DNA from: Gloeomargarita sp. SKYG116
GTDB taxonomy: Bacteria; Cyanobacteriota; Cyanobacteriia; Gloeomargaritales; Gloeomargaritaceae
Assembly: GCA_025056115.1 (NCBI GenBank)
Contig: JANWVM010000014.1
Location: 1 to 50,827, forward strand
DNA length: 50,827 nt
Reading direction: 5' to 3'
Shown: piece by piece, positions 43,029 through 50,663 of the stretch
Layout: each line of letters starts with the position of its first letter
Numbering within the stretch: position 1 is the first letter of the stretch
Position numbers and translations under genes: made by a program
Notes under the pieces: generated by a model
What the model was told of the DNA's origin: nothing
What the model saw: the letters and a program-made list of their open reading frames with translations, nothing else
Databases searched by the model: none

Positions 43029-44573
43029 TCAACTTTCCCCCTGGGGCAGCATGAACGGGGGAATCTCTAGCGTGGGGTCCAGCAGCAATGCCCGGCGAAT
43101 ATCCCCGATGGCTCCCCGTTTATCCCGCAGTTGGTAACGCAGCAAGCCGCGCCGGTAATAGGCCAGGGCAAAGTTGGGGTTCAAGCGCAACGCCTGGTTG
43201 TAGTCAGCAATGGCTCCCCGCCAGTCCCCTTTTTCCGCCTTGGTATTGCCCACCGCGTAGAAATCCGCCGCATCGTGCCGCGTGGGGTTCAATGCTGTGC
43301 CGTGGATGTAGGCAAAATTGGGGTTCAGTCGCAGCGCCTGGTTATAGTCCTGCACCGCTTCCCCATACTGGCCCATCCGTCGCCAGGCAATACTACGGTT
43401 GTAGTAGGCATCAACTAAATCCGGTTGCAACTCAATCGCCCGTGTGTAGTCGGCAATCGCGCCTTCCCGGTCGCCCAGTCGGTAGCGCGTCAATCCCCGC
43501 TGGTAGTAGATGTCAGCCCGCTGGGGCAAAAGTTGCAACGCCCGCTGATAATCCTCCAACGCGCCCCGGTTATCGCCCTGTTCAAACCGCAGCCACCCCC
43601 GCCGGAAATACGCCTCGCCGCACTGGGGGTCCATCCGCAGCGCTTGGTTGAGTTGGGTTAATGCCTCCTGGTGCCTGCCTTCGCGAATGCACGCCAGCGC
43701 CTTTTGCACATACTGGGCCGCGACGGTCGCCACCTGGGGACGCGGAGGAACGGTGGGTCGGGGTTCAGGTTGCACCCGGTTGAAGTCCTCCATTGCTCCC
43801 CGCCGGTCGCCCACCATAGCGCGCGCTTCCCCCCGGTGGTAATACACCTGCGTCAAACGGGGGTCCAGCAGCAACGCCCGGTCGTAGTCGGCAATCGCTC
43901 CCGGCAAATCCCCTACAGCTTGGCGCGCCAACCCTCGCTGGAAGTACGCCTCAGCGAAATCCGGTTTCACCCGCAAGCACTGGTTATAGGCTTCAATGGC
44001 CGCTGTCCAGTTGTTTAGCTCTGCCTGGGCCAACCCCTGCTGGTAGAACCGCTGGGCGCTATTGTGGGCCACCGCTTGCGCTGTCCCGTGGATGTGCGTG
44101 TAATTGGGGTTCAGTTTGAGCGCCCAAGTATGGTCGGCCACTGCGCCCTGGTAATCCCCTTCCCGGCGTCGCGCGATACTGCGGTTGTAATAGGCATCAG
44201 CAAAATTCGGTTGCAGTTCAATCGCCCGCGTGTAGTCCGCAATCGCTCCCCGGCGGTCCCCCGAGCGATAACGGCTCAAACCGCGGTGGTAATAGATGAT
44301 GGCTCCGTGGGGTTCGTACTGAAGTGCCTGGTTAAAATCAGCAATCGCCCCCTGGTAGTCATGGGTGTGAAACCGCACCAAACCCCGCTGGTAGTAGGCG
44401 GCGCTGTAGGCCGGTTGACACTGTAACGCCTGGTTGAAAAATCGAATCGCTCCTGAGTAATCCCCCGCCTCCACCTTTTTTAATCCCGCGTGGTAGAAGC
44501 TTTCCGCCTGTAATCGGAGCGTTTCTGATGCCCGTTGTTGGGATGGAGCAACTTGGGGATCAATATCGGGCAT
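43029..44573 (-). CDS. Tetratricopeptide-repeat protein
   Basis: 514 residues made of about a dozen TPR units, for example YHAGLKKVEAGDYSGAIRFFNQALQ, AAYYQRGLVRFHTHDYQGAI, AIIYYHRGLSRYRSGDRRGAI and so on to the end. Two internal halves are near copies of each other (the unit ending NPNYTHIHGTAQ and the unit ending NPNFAYIHGTAL), so it has grown by duplication. No signal peptide or other domain. It serves as a protein-binding scaffold; partners are unknown. It ends 1.7 kb before the defence-like operon and is next to the insertion element. Confidence 0.9.
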   Translation of the reverse strand: MPDIDPQVAPSQQRASETLRLQAESFYHAGLKKVEAGDYSGAIRFFNQALQCQPAYSAAYYQRGLVRFHTHDYQGAIADFNQALQYEPHGAIIYYHRGLSRYRSGDRRGAIADYTRAIELQPNFADAYYNRSIARRREGDYQGAVADHTWALKLNPNYTHIHGTAQAVAHNSAQRFYQQGLAQAELNNWTAAIEAYNQCLRVKPDFAEAYFQRGLARQAVGDLPGAIADYDRALLLDPRLTQVYYHRGEARAMVGDRRGAMEDFNRVQPEPRPTVPPRPQVATVAAQYVQKALACIREGRHQEALTQLNQALRMDPQCGEAYFRRGWLRFEQGDNRGALEDYQRALQLLPQRADIYYQRGLTRYRLGDREGAIADYTRAIELQPDLVDAYYNRSIAWRRMGQYGEAVQDYNQALRLNPNFAYIHGTALNPTRHDAADFYAVGNTKAEKGDWRGAIADYNQALRLNPNFALAYYRRGLLRYQLRDKRGAIGDIRRALLLDPTLEIPPFMLPQGES

Positions 44574-44687
44574 GAATGGATGACCTCAGTGGGAGCCTAA
44601 CTCCATCCTTATAGCTAGGTACAAGGTTTGCGAGTGATAGCAATCACAGTGAGACCCTTTTTTGGCAAAATTGGGTGTTTTTGCGTA

Positions 44688-45595
44688 CAGCTAAGCTTTT
44701 TAAGGTTGTCATATAATGAACGTGTTGCTAGGGAGTGAGAAAATGCCTAGACCGTATAACTATGATTTGCGCAAGAAGGCGGTAGAAGCCATCTTGAATG
44801 GTGCCACTATCATGGAAGTCAGTCAGTTCCTAAACGTCAGCTATCGAACGGTACAACGCTGGCTCAGACAATGGTCAGAAACAGGAGATGTCCACCCCAA
44901 GGAAGGCTATCAAAAAGGCCATAGTCATAAGCTGAAAGACCTAGAAGAATTCCAGCAGTTTGTGGACGCAAATCCTGGCTTGACTCAGCGGGAGATGGCC
45001 GCTCACTTTAGCGTGAGCCGTGCCACTATCTGGAAGGCCCTGCAAAAGATAGGATATACCCACAAAAAAAAACGTATTTCTATCAAGAGCGAGACCCCAG
45101 AGAGCGACAGGCTTACTGTGAGTTAATCGAGCAGATACCACTAGATCAGGTGCTCTATATAGACCAATCTGGCGTAGATTACCGGGATATTGATGAATAT
45201 GGTTGGGCGCCGAAAGGAGAGAGAGTTTAATCGTGGAGAACGAATTAGCATTATGGCGGCTTACCAATCAGGGCGTGTGATTGAACCATTTACTTGGATA
45301 GGCTATTATCCGGTGGTTAAGTGAGAGACTTTTACCAGCGATTGGTTCTGGGAAAGTTTTGGTACTGGATAATGCAAGTTTTCACCGGTCTGCAGCGGTC
45401 AGAAAGGTGGTGGAAGCGGCTGGATGTCGCTTGGTTTATTTACCAAGATATTCACCTGATTTGAATCCGATTGAGCAAGTATGGTCTTGGCTAAAACGGT
45501 GGGTTAACCATGCGTGGAGTTTAACCAAACGGAACCTACGTTCTCTCGTGGATGAAGCTATCCGTTTTATATGTCAACCTTTGTCAGCTTAGCTA
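44688..45595 (+). mobile_element. IS630-family insertion sequence with both inverted repeats
   Basis: About 908 bp between TA dinucleotides at 44686-44687 and 45596-45597, the TA duplication being the hallmark of IS630/Tc1/mariner elements. The left end begins CAGCTAAGC-TTTTT-AAGGTTG-T-CATATAA and the reverse complement of the right end begins TAGCTAAGC-TGACA-AAGGTTG-A-CATATAA, so about 22 of the first 29 positions agree. Inside is a transposase gene broken by frameshifts. A further solo end-like sequence TATAGCTAGGTACAAGG lies at 44610, suggesting an older insertion next to it. Confidence 0.88.
44743..45592 (+). pseudogene. IS630 transposase, frameshifted
   Basis: The first open frame from ATG 44743 encodes a helix-turn-helix N-terminus (MPRPYNYDLRKKAVEAILNG; VSYRTVQRWLRQWSETG; LTQREMAAHFSVSRATIWKALQKIGYTHKKK). 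The protein then continues one base back after a run of nine A (45064-45072) as ERQAYCELIEQIPLDQVLYIDQSGVDY, breaks again near 45228 at GERV, resumes as GERISIMAAYQSGRVIEPFTWIG, loses a few codons with another frame change near 45310, and ends LVLDNASFHRSAAV...YSPDLNPIEQVW. Aspartates and the glutamate of the DDE triad (YIDQSG, VLDNASFH, NPIEQVW) can all be seen. The A9 step could be a programmed -1 site, but the later breaks make the copy inactive. Confidence 0.85.
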
Positions 45596-45689
45596 TAGAA
45601 AATGGTTTGGTTTATGTCTATATCAGCAAAATTACTGAACTTGTATTGCCAACCGACGAAAACTTTGTGTATTGTCAGCACAACTGACC

Positions 45690-45792
45690 TATAGCAGAAA
45701 ACATTTAGGTTGTTGCCCTTGGGAAGCCATCAACATAGAAACATCTAGGGTTCCGGTTGCTGCCTGTGTCAAGCATTCTGTGCTTAGCTATA
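45690..45792 (-). repeat. Intact copy of the 103-bp repeat A (MITE-like)
   Basis: On the reverse strand it begins TATAGCTAAGCACAGAATG and its other end reads TATAGCAGAAAACATTTAGG inward on the plus strand. Its terminal TA at 45791-45792 is shared with the next element, as expected when one TA-targeting element inserts at the edge of another. It is too short to code for a transposase, and one end shares TATAGCTAAGC with the IS630 element 95 bp away. Confidence 0.82.
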
Positions 45793-45893
45793 TAGCCAAG
45801 CCATCTATGGTTGTCAGCCCTTGAGTCCCGGAGCACGGCCCCGCCTTTGGGTTTTCTCTCCTCTTTCTGACAAACTAAAGCAGCTTAGCTATA
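45791..45893 (-). repeat. Intact copy of the 103-bp repeat B (MITE-like)
   Basis: Plus strand begins TATAGCCAAGCC and ends GGCTTAGC-type sequence AGCAGCTTAGCTATA, giving partly matching terminal inverted repeats with TATA ends. The middle is G+C rich and can fold (CCCGG and GGCCCCG blocks). It abuts repeat A on the left, sharing TA, and the IS630 remnant on the right after a single G, so that AGCTTAGCTATA-G-TATAGCTAAGCT forms a 25-bp palindrome at 45882-45906. Confidence 0.82.
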
Positions 45894-45894
45894 G

Positions 45895-46105
45895 TATAGC
45901 TAAGCTTGTTATATCTAAAATCATAAAGCTTGACATAATTTACAGATGGTTTTATTGACCAGGGATTGCAGATTTTCGATTGGACTCACCTGTAACTTAC
46001 GCACCTTTTGCTTAATCCGATACCACACATGTTCAATCGAATTCAAATCTGGTGAATATCTAGTATTAGCTCACACCCAGCCGTTTCCACCACTTGCTTT
46101 AGCAC
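45895..46105 (-). pseudogene. Second IS630 transposase remnant, C-terminal part
   Basis: Starts with the terminal sequence TATAGCTAAGCTTG. Read on the reverse strand it encodes KQVVETAGCELI, then, after a small deletion with frame change, YSPDLNSIEHVWYRIKQKV and a tail ending ICKLCQAL with stop at 45921-45923. This matches the C-terminal end of the first transposase (KVVEAAGCRLVYLPRYSPDLNPIEQVW) but differs enough to be a separate relative. Only the last quarter of the gene and one end remain. Confidence 0.8.
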
Positions 46106-46107
46106 AC

Positions 46108-46209
46108 TATAGCTAAGCACACAATGTTTGGCATGAGCAATAAATGGGAACCTTAACGCTTTGGCCTTGCCTGCTTTCAAGTACGCCAACTTAAATGTTT
46201 TCTTCTATA
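46108..46209 (+). repeat. Copy of the 103-bp repeat A (MITE-like)
   Basis: Begins TATAGCTAAGCACACAATG and ends AAATGTTTTCTTCTATA, matching both ends of the reverse-strand copy at 45690-45792 and the start of the copy at 24151. Length 102 bp. It lies directly beyond the transposase remnant and truncates a piece of repeat B on its right. Confidence 0.8.
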
Positions 46210-46260
46210 TCCCCTGGGTCACAGGCTGCAGCCGCGTCCTTAGTTTTGCCATTCTCTCTC
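46210..46260 (+). repeat. Truncated piece of repeat B
   Basis: CCCCTGGGTCACAGGCTGCAGCCGCG followed by TTAGTTTTGCC and CTCTCTC follows the plus-strand order of repeat B (CTTGAGTCCCGGAGCACGGCCCCG, TTTGGGTTTTCTCTCC). It appears to have been cut on the left by repeat A. The remaining 59 bp to the NurA-like gene contain nothing I can name. Confidence 0.4.
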
Positions 46261-46319
46261 TATACTGAAGTGTCAATCTTTTGTGGGTGAGGATGGCAAT
46301 GGAAGCAAGCAGATGTCGA

Positions 46320-47654
46320 TTACTCTCGCGATTTGAAAGCGAAAAGTTCCAAGACCTTAACCGAAGGATATGTTGACAGTGATGCTATAGAGTTTGCCAG
46401 CTCTATCGGAATTAACGCATTTTCGTGCCTGCTACTGAGCATTGCTGGAAGTGTAGCTAGTATTCTATCAAAATTGATAATCTTAGACGAATCGGGACTT
46501 TGAATAAACTTATCCATTGGAATGCAAATAGGTATGCTCAATACCAGGCGACACCGTTCATTCATCACTATAAAGACTTTTGCTCCGTAGTTCGTGTCTT
46601 TTCCATAGGGGGCACCACTGGGAGGTCGGCTCTGAATCTGTTCACAAATATAAACGTGGTCAGGGATAAAAAAGTGATTGGATGGCGCGTTCTTACCTAG
46701 CAATAAATTTAAGTGATCAACAAAGATACCTGTTTTTTCTTGGCCCACTATACTGATAGGATATCCTTGCAAATAAGCATGCAACAAGAAATTTCTAATA
46801 GGGTTAACCAATTTTGAATATTGAGCGCGAATTTGCAATGGGCCATCTTTCAGAAACAAACAGCGTTTGAGCGTTTCACGCTTATTAGATTCCCAGAAAT
46901 GGCGGATGCCCGTGAACAACAGCAACGTCTCATGAATATTCATGTACGCCGTAGCGACACTTTCTGATGCGGCATTTTCACTCATTTCTAAATGAAAGCC
47001 GAGCATGTCGGTAATAAAAACTTTCTTACCACAAGTTTGACACACTCCTTCTTCTTGATCAAAACTTAGGGTCGCATTATGTGCTTCACCGTCAATTTCA
47101 CTATGCGGACATTGAAAATCAGGCAATGAAGAGCGGGGAGATTTAGACCACTTTTCATAGGCAAGCCATTTGAGAGTCTCCATTACTTCTCCTTGAAGAG
47201 AATCATCCTTGAGCGACTCAAAAATAATTTGGCGAGTTGCATCGTAAACGCTAAGTCCTCTCAAATAAACATGCCTTAGCGGGAAAGCTGTTGCATGATA
47301 GACAGCCGCTTTAGCCATCAGGTCTCGTAACGCCAAAGGATGTGGTTCGTCTTTGTCGATTCGATTTAGAGCGGCTTGGTCTACCATCATCAGGGCTGTC
47401 TTGATAAACGCAATCTTTTTGTACGGAGGACGTTCATCTGTTACAGGTTGCCATGAGCCGTCAACAGCAAAGACTACGTCAAGAGGCTCAGTGCAGGGAG
47501 GAAAGGATTCCCACGCAACATCCAACATATCCACCGCTTCAGGCTGCTCAAAGTTTTCAACAATTTGTTGAACCAATGGACTCCTGAGCACTTCTAAATG
47601 CCCCAGCTTACTAGCGCGCTCACCTGGCAGATTTCTTCCTGCTTGATATGGCAT
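46320..47654 (-). CDS. NurA-like nuclease with zinc-ribbon-like insertion
   Basis: 444 residues. The NurA fold (RNase H-like 5'-3' nuclease) is indicated by VVFAVDGSWQPV at 60-71 with the metal aspartate D65, by CLFLKDGPLQIRAQ with D270 in the second strand, and by the later strand IVGQEKTGIFVDHL. Between them sits a likely zinc site, C182 and H184 (CPH) with C205 and C208 (CQTCGK). NurA normally works with the HerA ATPase to degrade or resect DNA; here herA is directly upstream, nine bases away on the same strand. The sequence is much less G+C rich than the rest of the window (one hand-counted 60-base line, 47041-47100, has 25 G+C). Family assignment rests on motifs and partner; overall similarity to archaeal NurA is low. 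Confidence 0.72.
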   Translation of the reverse strand: MPYQAGRNLPGERASKLGHLEVLRSPLVQQIVENFEQPEAVDMLDVAWESFPPCTEPLDVVFAVDGSWQPVTDERPPYKKIAFIKTALMMVDQAALNRIDKDEPHPLALRDLMAKAAVYHATAFPLRHVYLRGLSVYDATRQIIFESLKDDSLQGEVMETLKWLAYEKWSKSPRSSLPDFQCPHSEIDGEAHNATLSFDQEEGVCQTCGKKVFITDMLGFHLEMSENAASESVATAYMNIHETLLLFTGIRHFWESNKRETLKRCLFLKDGPLQIRAQYSKLVNPIRNFLLHAYLQGYPISIVGQEKTGIFVDHLNLLLGKNAPSNHFFIPDHVYICEQIQSRPPSGAPYGKDTNYGAKVFIVMNERCRLVLSIPICIPMDKFIQSPDSSKIINFDRILATLPAMLSSRHENALIPIELANSIASLSTYPSVKVLELFAFKSRE

Positions 47655-47663
47655 AGTATTGAC

Positions 47664-49670
47664 TCACAATAGTGATGGTTGACTGGTATTTGGATCAAAT
47701 TTCAGCGCTTGTATCGGTACAACAAATCTGTGCGAACGGGTCAGCATTCGAATGTAGCCTGGCGTTTTCGCGCGCAATATGTCGTCCTTCATACTTTTAT
47801 AGGCTATGTTCATTTTTGCAAGTACATTTACTTCATCTTCCGATGACATATGAGCAACGAAGAAATTCTCAGTTTGAGCTAAAAGATCGCCACTTATTGT
47901 GGATGGGGATTGTGTTGAGTAAACAATACCTATGTGGTACTTTGCACCTTCCTTTGCAAAGCGACTATAGATGTCCTTTGGCTCCTTTTGACGAGGGAAA
48001 AGATTGTGAGCTTCTTCAAAATATAACTGGATGTATTTATTTCCCAGGTTGTTATTACTGAACTTATCAACTTGATGGCTGAAAACGGCTTTGGACAACA
48101 AATCAGAGAAGTATTCCAAAAGTACAGGATGAGCATTACCTAGGTCAAGTATTACAGTCTTGCCATCATCTAGGAACTGCAGAATCTCTTTTATGAAATC
48201 ACTTGCTTGAGGATCATGATAAATACGGTATGGTTGAATTATGGCTGGTCCACTTCGACCAGGAGATGGCTCAAGAAATTCCAGTAGCGCGATGTCATCT
48301 GGATCAAAAAGCGCATTGCCACTCTGGCTGGTCAAGCTTGAATGACTCGGATCGTTCCGTCGAAACCTGGCTATAGTCTCCATCTCACGCATAAGCTCGT
48401 CTAATGTGCAAGGCGGCTGTGGCACAGTCTGAACTCCAGCAGCAGAATATGCTGCACTTCGCAACCCTTGGCTGAAGCCAGGATTAAATCCACTTGCAGG
48501 TTGACCTGATGGGATTATGGATCTTAGCTTTCCTTCATCTGCTTGGAAGCCAGCCTTCTTTAGTACGGCCCAAAACATTTGTATTTTGCGATATGCTCGT
48601 GTTTTATCACCTATGTCATTTATTCTTCTGATTTCTTCCAGCGGATAGAACTCAACGCTCATAAAACTTTGGATGTAATTCGATGTGGCGCGATTGTCTT
48701 GCGTAATTAGACTTGTCAAAATTTTCTGTGCCGTATCGGGCTGTTCATAAAAATTCAGTTTCAGTGGTCGAGAAGGAGTTGTAGCTTTAGGGGTCAACGC
48801 ATAAACAACACAACGATTAGAGTTGGCGCTTCTTAGAGATTTGCTGCCGTCCTGCGGATTATCGTTTGCATATTCACCGTTGATGTCAAAAATTAACTGT
48901 CCCACATTACTGTCCTGCGCAGTAGCATCAAGAATACTCTGGGCAATAAGTTTCACAACGTTGGATTTACCTAGACGAGTTTTCCCAAACATCGCCGTTC
49001 GGGACCCAAGAAAATCCCTTGGAGATACGTAAACTGGGACTTGCAAAAGTGGTTTATCTGGTAAGGGTAGCCGACATTCTGTCAGTCGCAAAGTGCCTAT
49101 CTTGAATCTCTTATCTTGCGAGACAAGCGAATTTATCACTAAATCCAAGATAGCATCATCAGGCGCATAGACGCGATACTTGTGGGCACTGACAAAATTG
49201 TTCATGTCCGCTGAGAATTCCACTGCATCTTGTTTTTCGGGATGGGGGTAGAACATCCCAAGCACCTCGGTATTTAATGCTCCCCACTGTAGTTCAGACT
49301 GGGTGAAAATGTCGAGCTCGGGCATTGATTTTTTTTGCAACTCAAAGTAAGTCTGTTGAGTCTCTTTACTTAACGGTGTAGGAGCCGCATCTAAAACGCG
49401 CAGCAGTGTGAAGTGGGGAGTAACTATTCTTTCCTGTCTTGCAGGCGTCATTATTAGTAGTGAATTGCGCGGTATACCACCAACAGCAACTTTGTAGGGA
49501 TCGGAAGTGATTATTGTGACAGTTTCATAGTTTATATCAAGAACATAACCTACAAATCGCATCTCATCATATTTCTTAGCAGTCTCGTTCGCCTGTTCTC
49601 TGTCGAGAAAGTCTTTGAGAACTCGTAAAGGATGATGCTGTTGGGCTGCGCTCTCAAAAAAGTCTTTCAT
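47664..49670 (-). CDS. HerA-like hexameric DNA-translocating ATPase
   Basis: 668 residues. An N-terminal HAS-barrel-like region (about 36-110: FVGYVLDINYETVTIITSDPYKVAVG) precedes the HerA-FtsK core: Walker A GKTRLGKS at 229-236, LIFDINGEY at 259-267 (a HerA mark), Walker B IQLYFEEAHNLF at 547-558 with E552-E553, sensor-like STQSP at 585-589 and the FFVAHMSSEDEVNVL stretch that carries inter-subunit contacts. HerA rings pump double-stranded DNA into the nuclease NurA, or act with other effectors in phage defence. It overlaps the methyltransferase gene (ATGA, 49667-49670) and is followed after nine bases by the NurA-like gene. Confidence 0.9.
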   Translation of the reverse strand: MKDFFESAAQQHHPLRVLKDFLDREQANETAKKYDEMRFVGYVLDINYETVTIITSDPYKVAVGGIPRNSLLIMTPARQERIVTPHFTLLRVLDAAPTPLSKETQQTYFELQKKSMPELDIFTQSELQWGALNTEVLGMFYPHPEKQDAVEFSADMNNFVSAHKYRVYAPDDAILDLVINSLVSQDKRFKIGTLRLTECRLPLPDKPLLQVPVYVSPRDFLGSRTAMFGKTRLGKSNVVKLIAQSILDATAQDSNVGQLIFDINGEYANDNPQDGSKSLRSANSNRCVVYALTPKATTPSRPLKLNFYEQPDTAQKILTSLITQDNRATSNYIQSFMSVEFYPLEEIRRINDIGDKTRAYRKIQMFWAVLKKAGFQADEGKLRSIIPSGQPASGFNPGFSQGLRSAAYSAAGVQTVPQPPCTLDELMREMETIARFRRNDPSHSSLTSQSGNALFDPDDIALLEFLEPSPGRSGPAIIQPYRIYHDPQASDFIKEILQFLDDGKTVILDLGNAHPVLLEYFSDLLSKAVFSHQVDKFSNNNLGNKYIQLYFEEAHNLFPRQKEPKDIYSRFAKEGAKYHIGIVYSTQSPSTISGDLLAQTENFFVAHMSSEDEVNVLAKMNIAYKSMKDDILRAKTPGYIRMLTRSHRFVVPIQALKFDPNTSQPSLL

Positions 49671-50500
49671 AATCTTTCTCCACTCTTGATTCGGTAGGAT
49701 GTGATAAGTACTTCTCCAGAATCAGACGTGAGTGTGCCAGGCATCTTACCTGTTCCACGAGGGATTCTCAACGCATAGTTTCCCTTAAGCAAACATAAGA
49801 TATCTCTATGGGACGAAATGGTCATTGCCCACTTCACACCCCGTAGTTTTGCACATTGAAGAGAATTTGTAAGTCGTTCATAATCGCTGTATTTGAACTG
49901 TTGCCAAACGTAATGGTTGTTTATGTATTCTTTATAGCCTGGGCGATAAGGTGGGTCAAGGAAGATGAAGTCCCCTCTTTGCGTTTGATCAATAATAGGC
50001 TGAAAGTCTTCACATTTTAAAGATACCCTACGTAGTGCAGTTGCACAAAAAATGAGATCTTTTTCTGTGATTACCCATCGTCGTGCCTGTCCTCCATACC
50101 CTACGTTGAAACGTCCATCGCGATTGTGACGCCACATCCCTTTGAAGCATGTGCGATTAAGATACAAGGTTCTAGCAGCTCGCTCAATAAGTGTCTTGGG
50201 TTTATACTCATCTCGGATGTAATGATAATCAGATTTCGTATTCCCAAATTCGCAATAAACAGCCCAAACCTTTCGTGGAGCATACCTTATAGCTCGATAT
50301 AAGTCTATTAACTCTGGGTTCACATCCGAAAGTAGCGCCCTTATCGGTTGCAGATAGAAAAAAGTAGCTCCGCCTCCAACAAAAGGCTCTACATACATCC
50401 CATCAATCTCACTGGGGTCAGGAAGATAATCCTGTAGAAAAGTTAGTAAGCGACGCTTGCCACCAGGGTAACGCACCAGAAGTTTTTGGTTCACCGACAT
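49667..50500 (-). CDS. DNA adenine methyltransferase, D12 (Dam) class
   Basis: 277 residues from the ATG at 50500 (MSVNQKLLVRYPGGKRRLL); an in-frame ATG at 50560 would add 20 residues that look spurious. SAM-binding motif EPFVGGGATFF at 38-48 and catalytic DPPY at 182-185, plus NRTCFKGMWRHNRDGRFNVGYG, the target-recognition-side block typical of Dam/DpnM enzymes. It transfers methyl to N6 of adenine; the recognition site is not predictable here, though many relatives act on GATC. First gene of the operon with HerA and NurA, with 163 bp to the end of psaB upstream. Confidence 0.92.
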   Translation of the reverse strand: MSVNQKLLVRYPGGKRRLLTFLQDYLPDPSEIDGMYVEPFVGGGATFFYLQPIRALLSDVNPELIDLYRAIRYAPRKVWAVYCEFGNTKSDYHYIRDEYKPKTLIERAARTLYLNRTCFKGMWRHNRDGRFNVGYGGQARRWVITEKDLIFCATALRRVSLKCEDFQPIIDQTQRGDFIFLDPPYRPGYKEYINNHYVWQQFKYSDYERLTNSLQCAKLRGVKWAMTISSHRDILCLLKGNYALRIPRGTGKMPGTLTSDSGEVLITSYRIKSGERL

Positions 50501-50606
50501 CTCTAATTCCGTCAGTGGAATTTGCTGCAACCCAACGGTACCACTAATGTAGCACAGCACTCTTGCCAGTTGTACCTAAACCATGTCCAGCAGGTAATTT
50601 TTAAGA

Positions 50607-50636
50607 ATATCCCCCACCCAGGCGGGCAGGGGATAT
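50607..50636 (-). terminator. Stem-loop behind psaB, probable terminator
   Basis: ATATCCCC and GGGGATAT (50607-50614 with 50629-50636) form an eight-base-pair stem; CCC and GGG inside the loop can extend it. It lies 27 bp after the psaB stop on the reverse strand. The following bases (TCTTAAAAATT) are A+T rich but not a clean U-tract, so termination may be partial, allowing some read-through into the methyltransferase operon. Confidence 0.65.
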
Positions 50637-50663
50637 ATATATGCTTAAAGTGTTGGTGTTTGA

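Noticed and set aside
43029-44573. Possible CRISPR or DNA-level tandem array suggested by regular repeats
   Set aside because: The periodicity is that of TPR codons within one long open frame; there are no constant repeats with unique spacers.
44716-44742. Transposase start at 44716
   Set aside because: The nine extra residues overlap the inverted repeat region; the ATG at 44743 gives the usual IS630 N-terminus.
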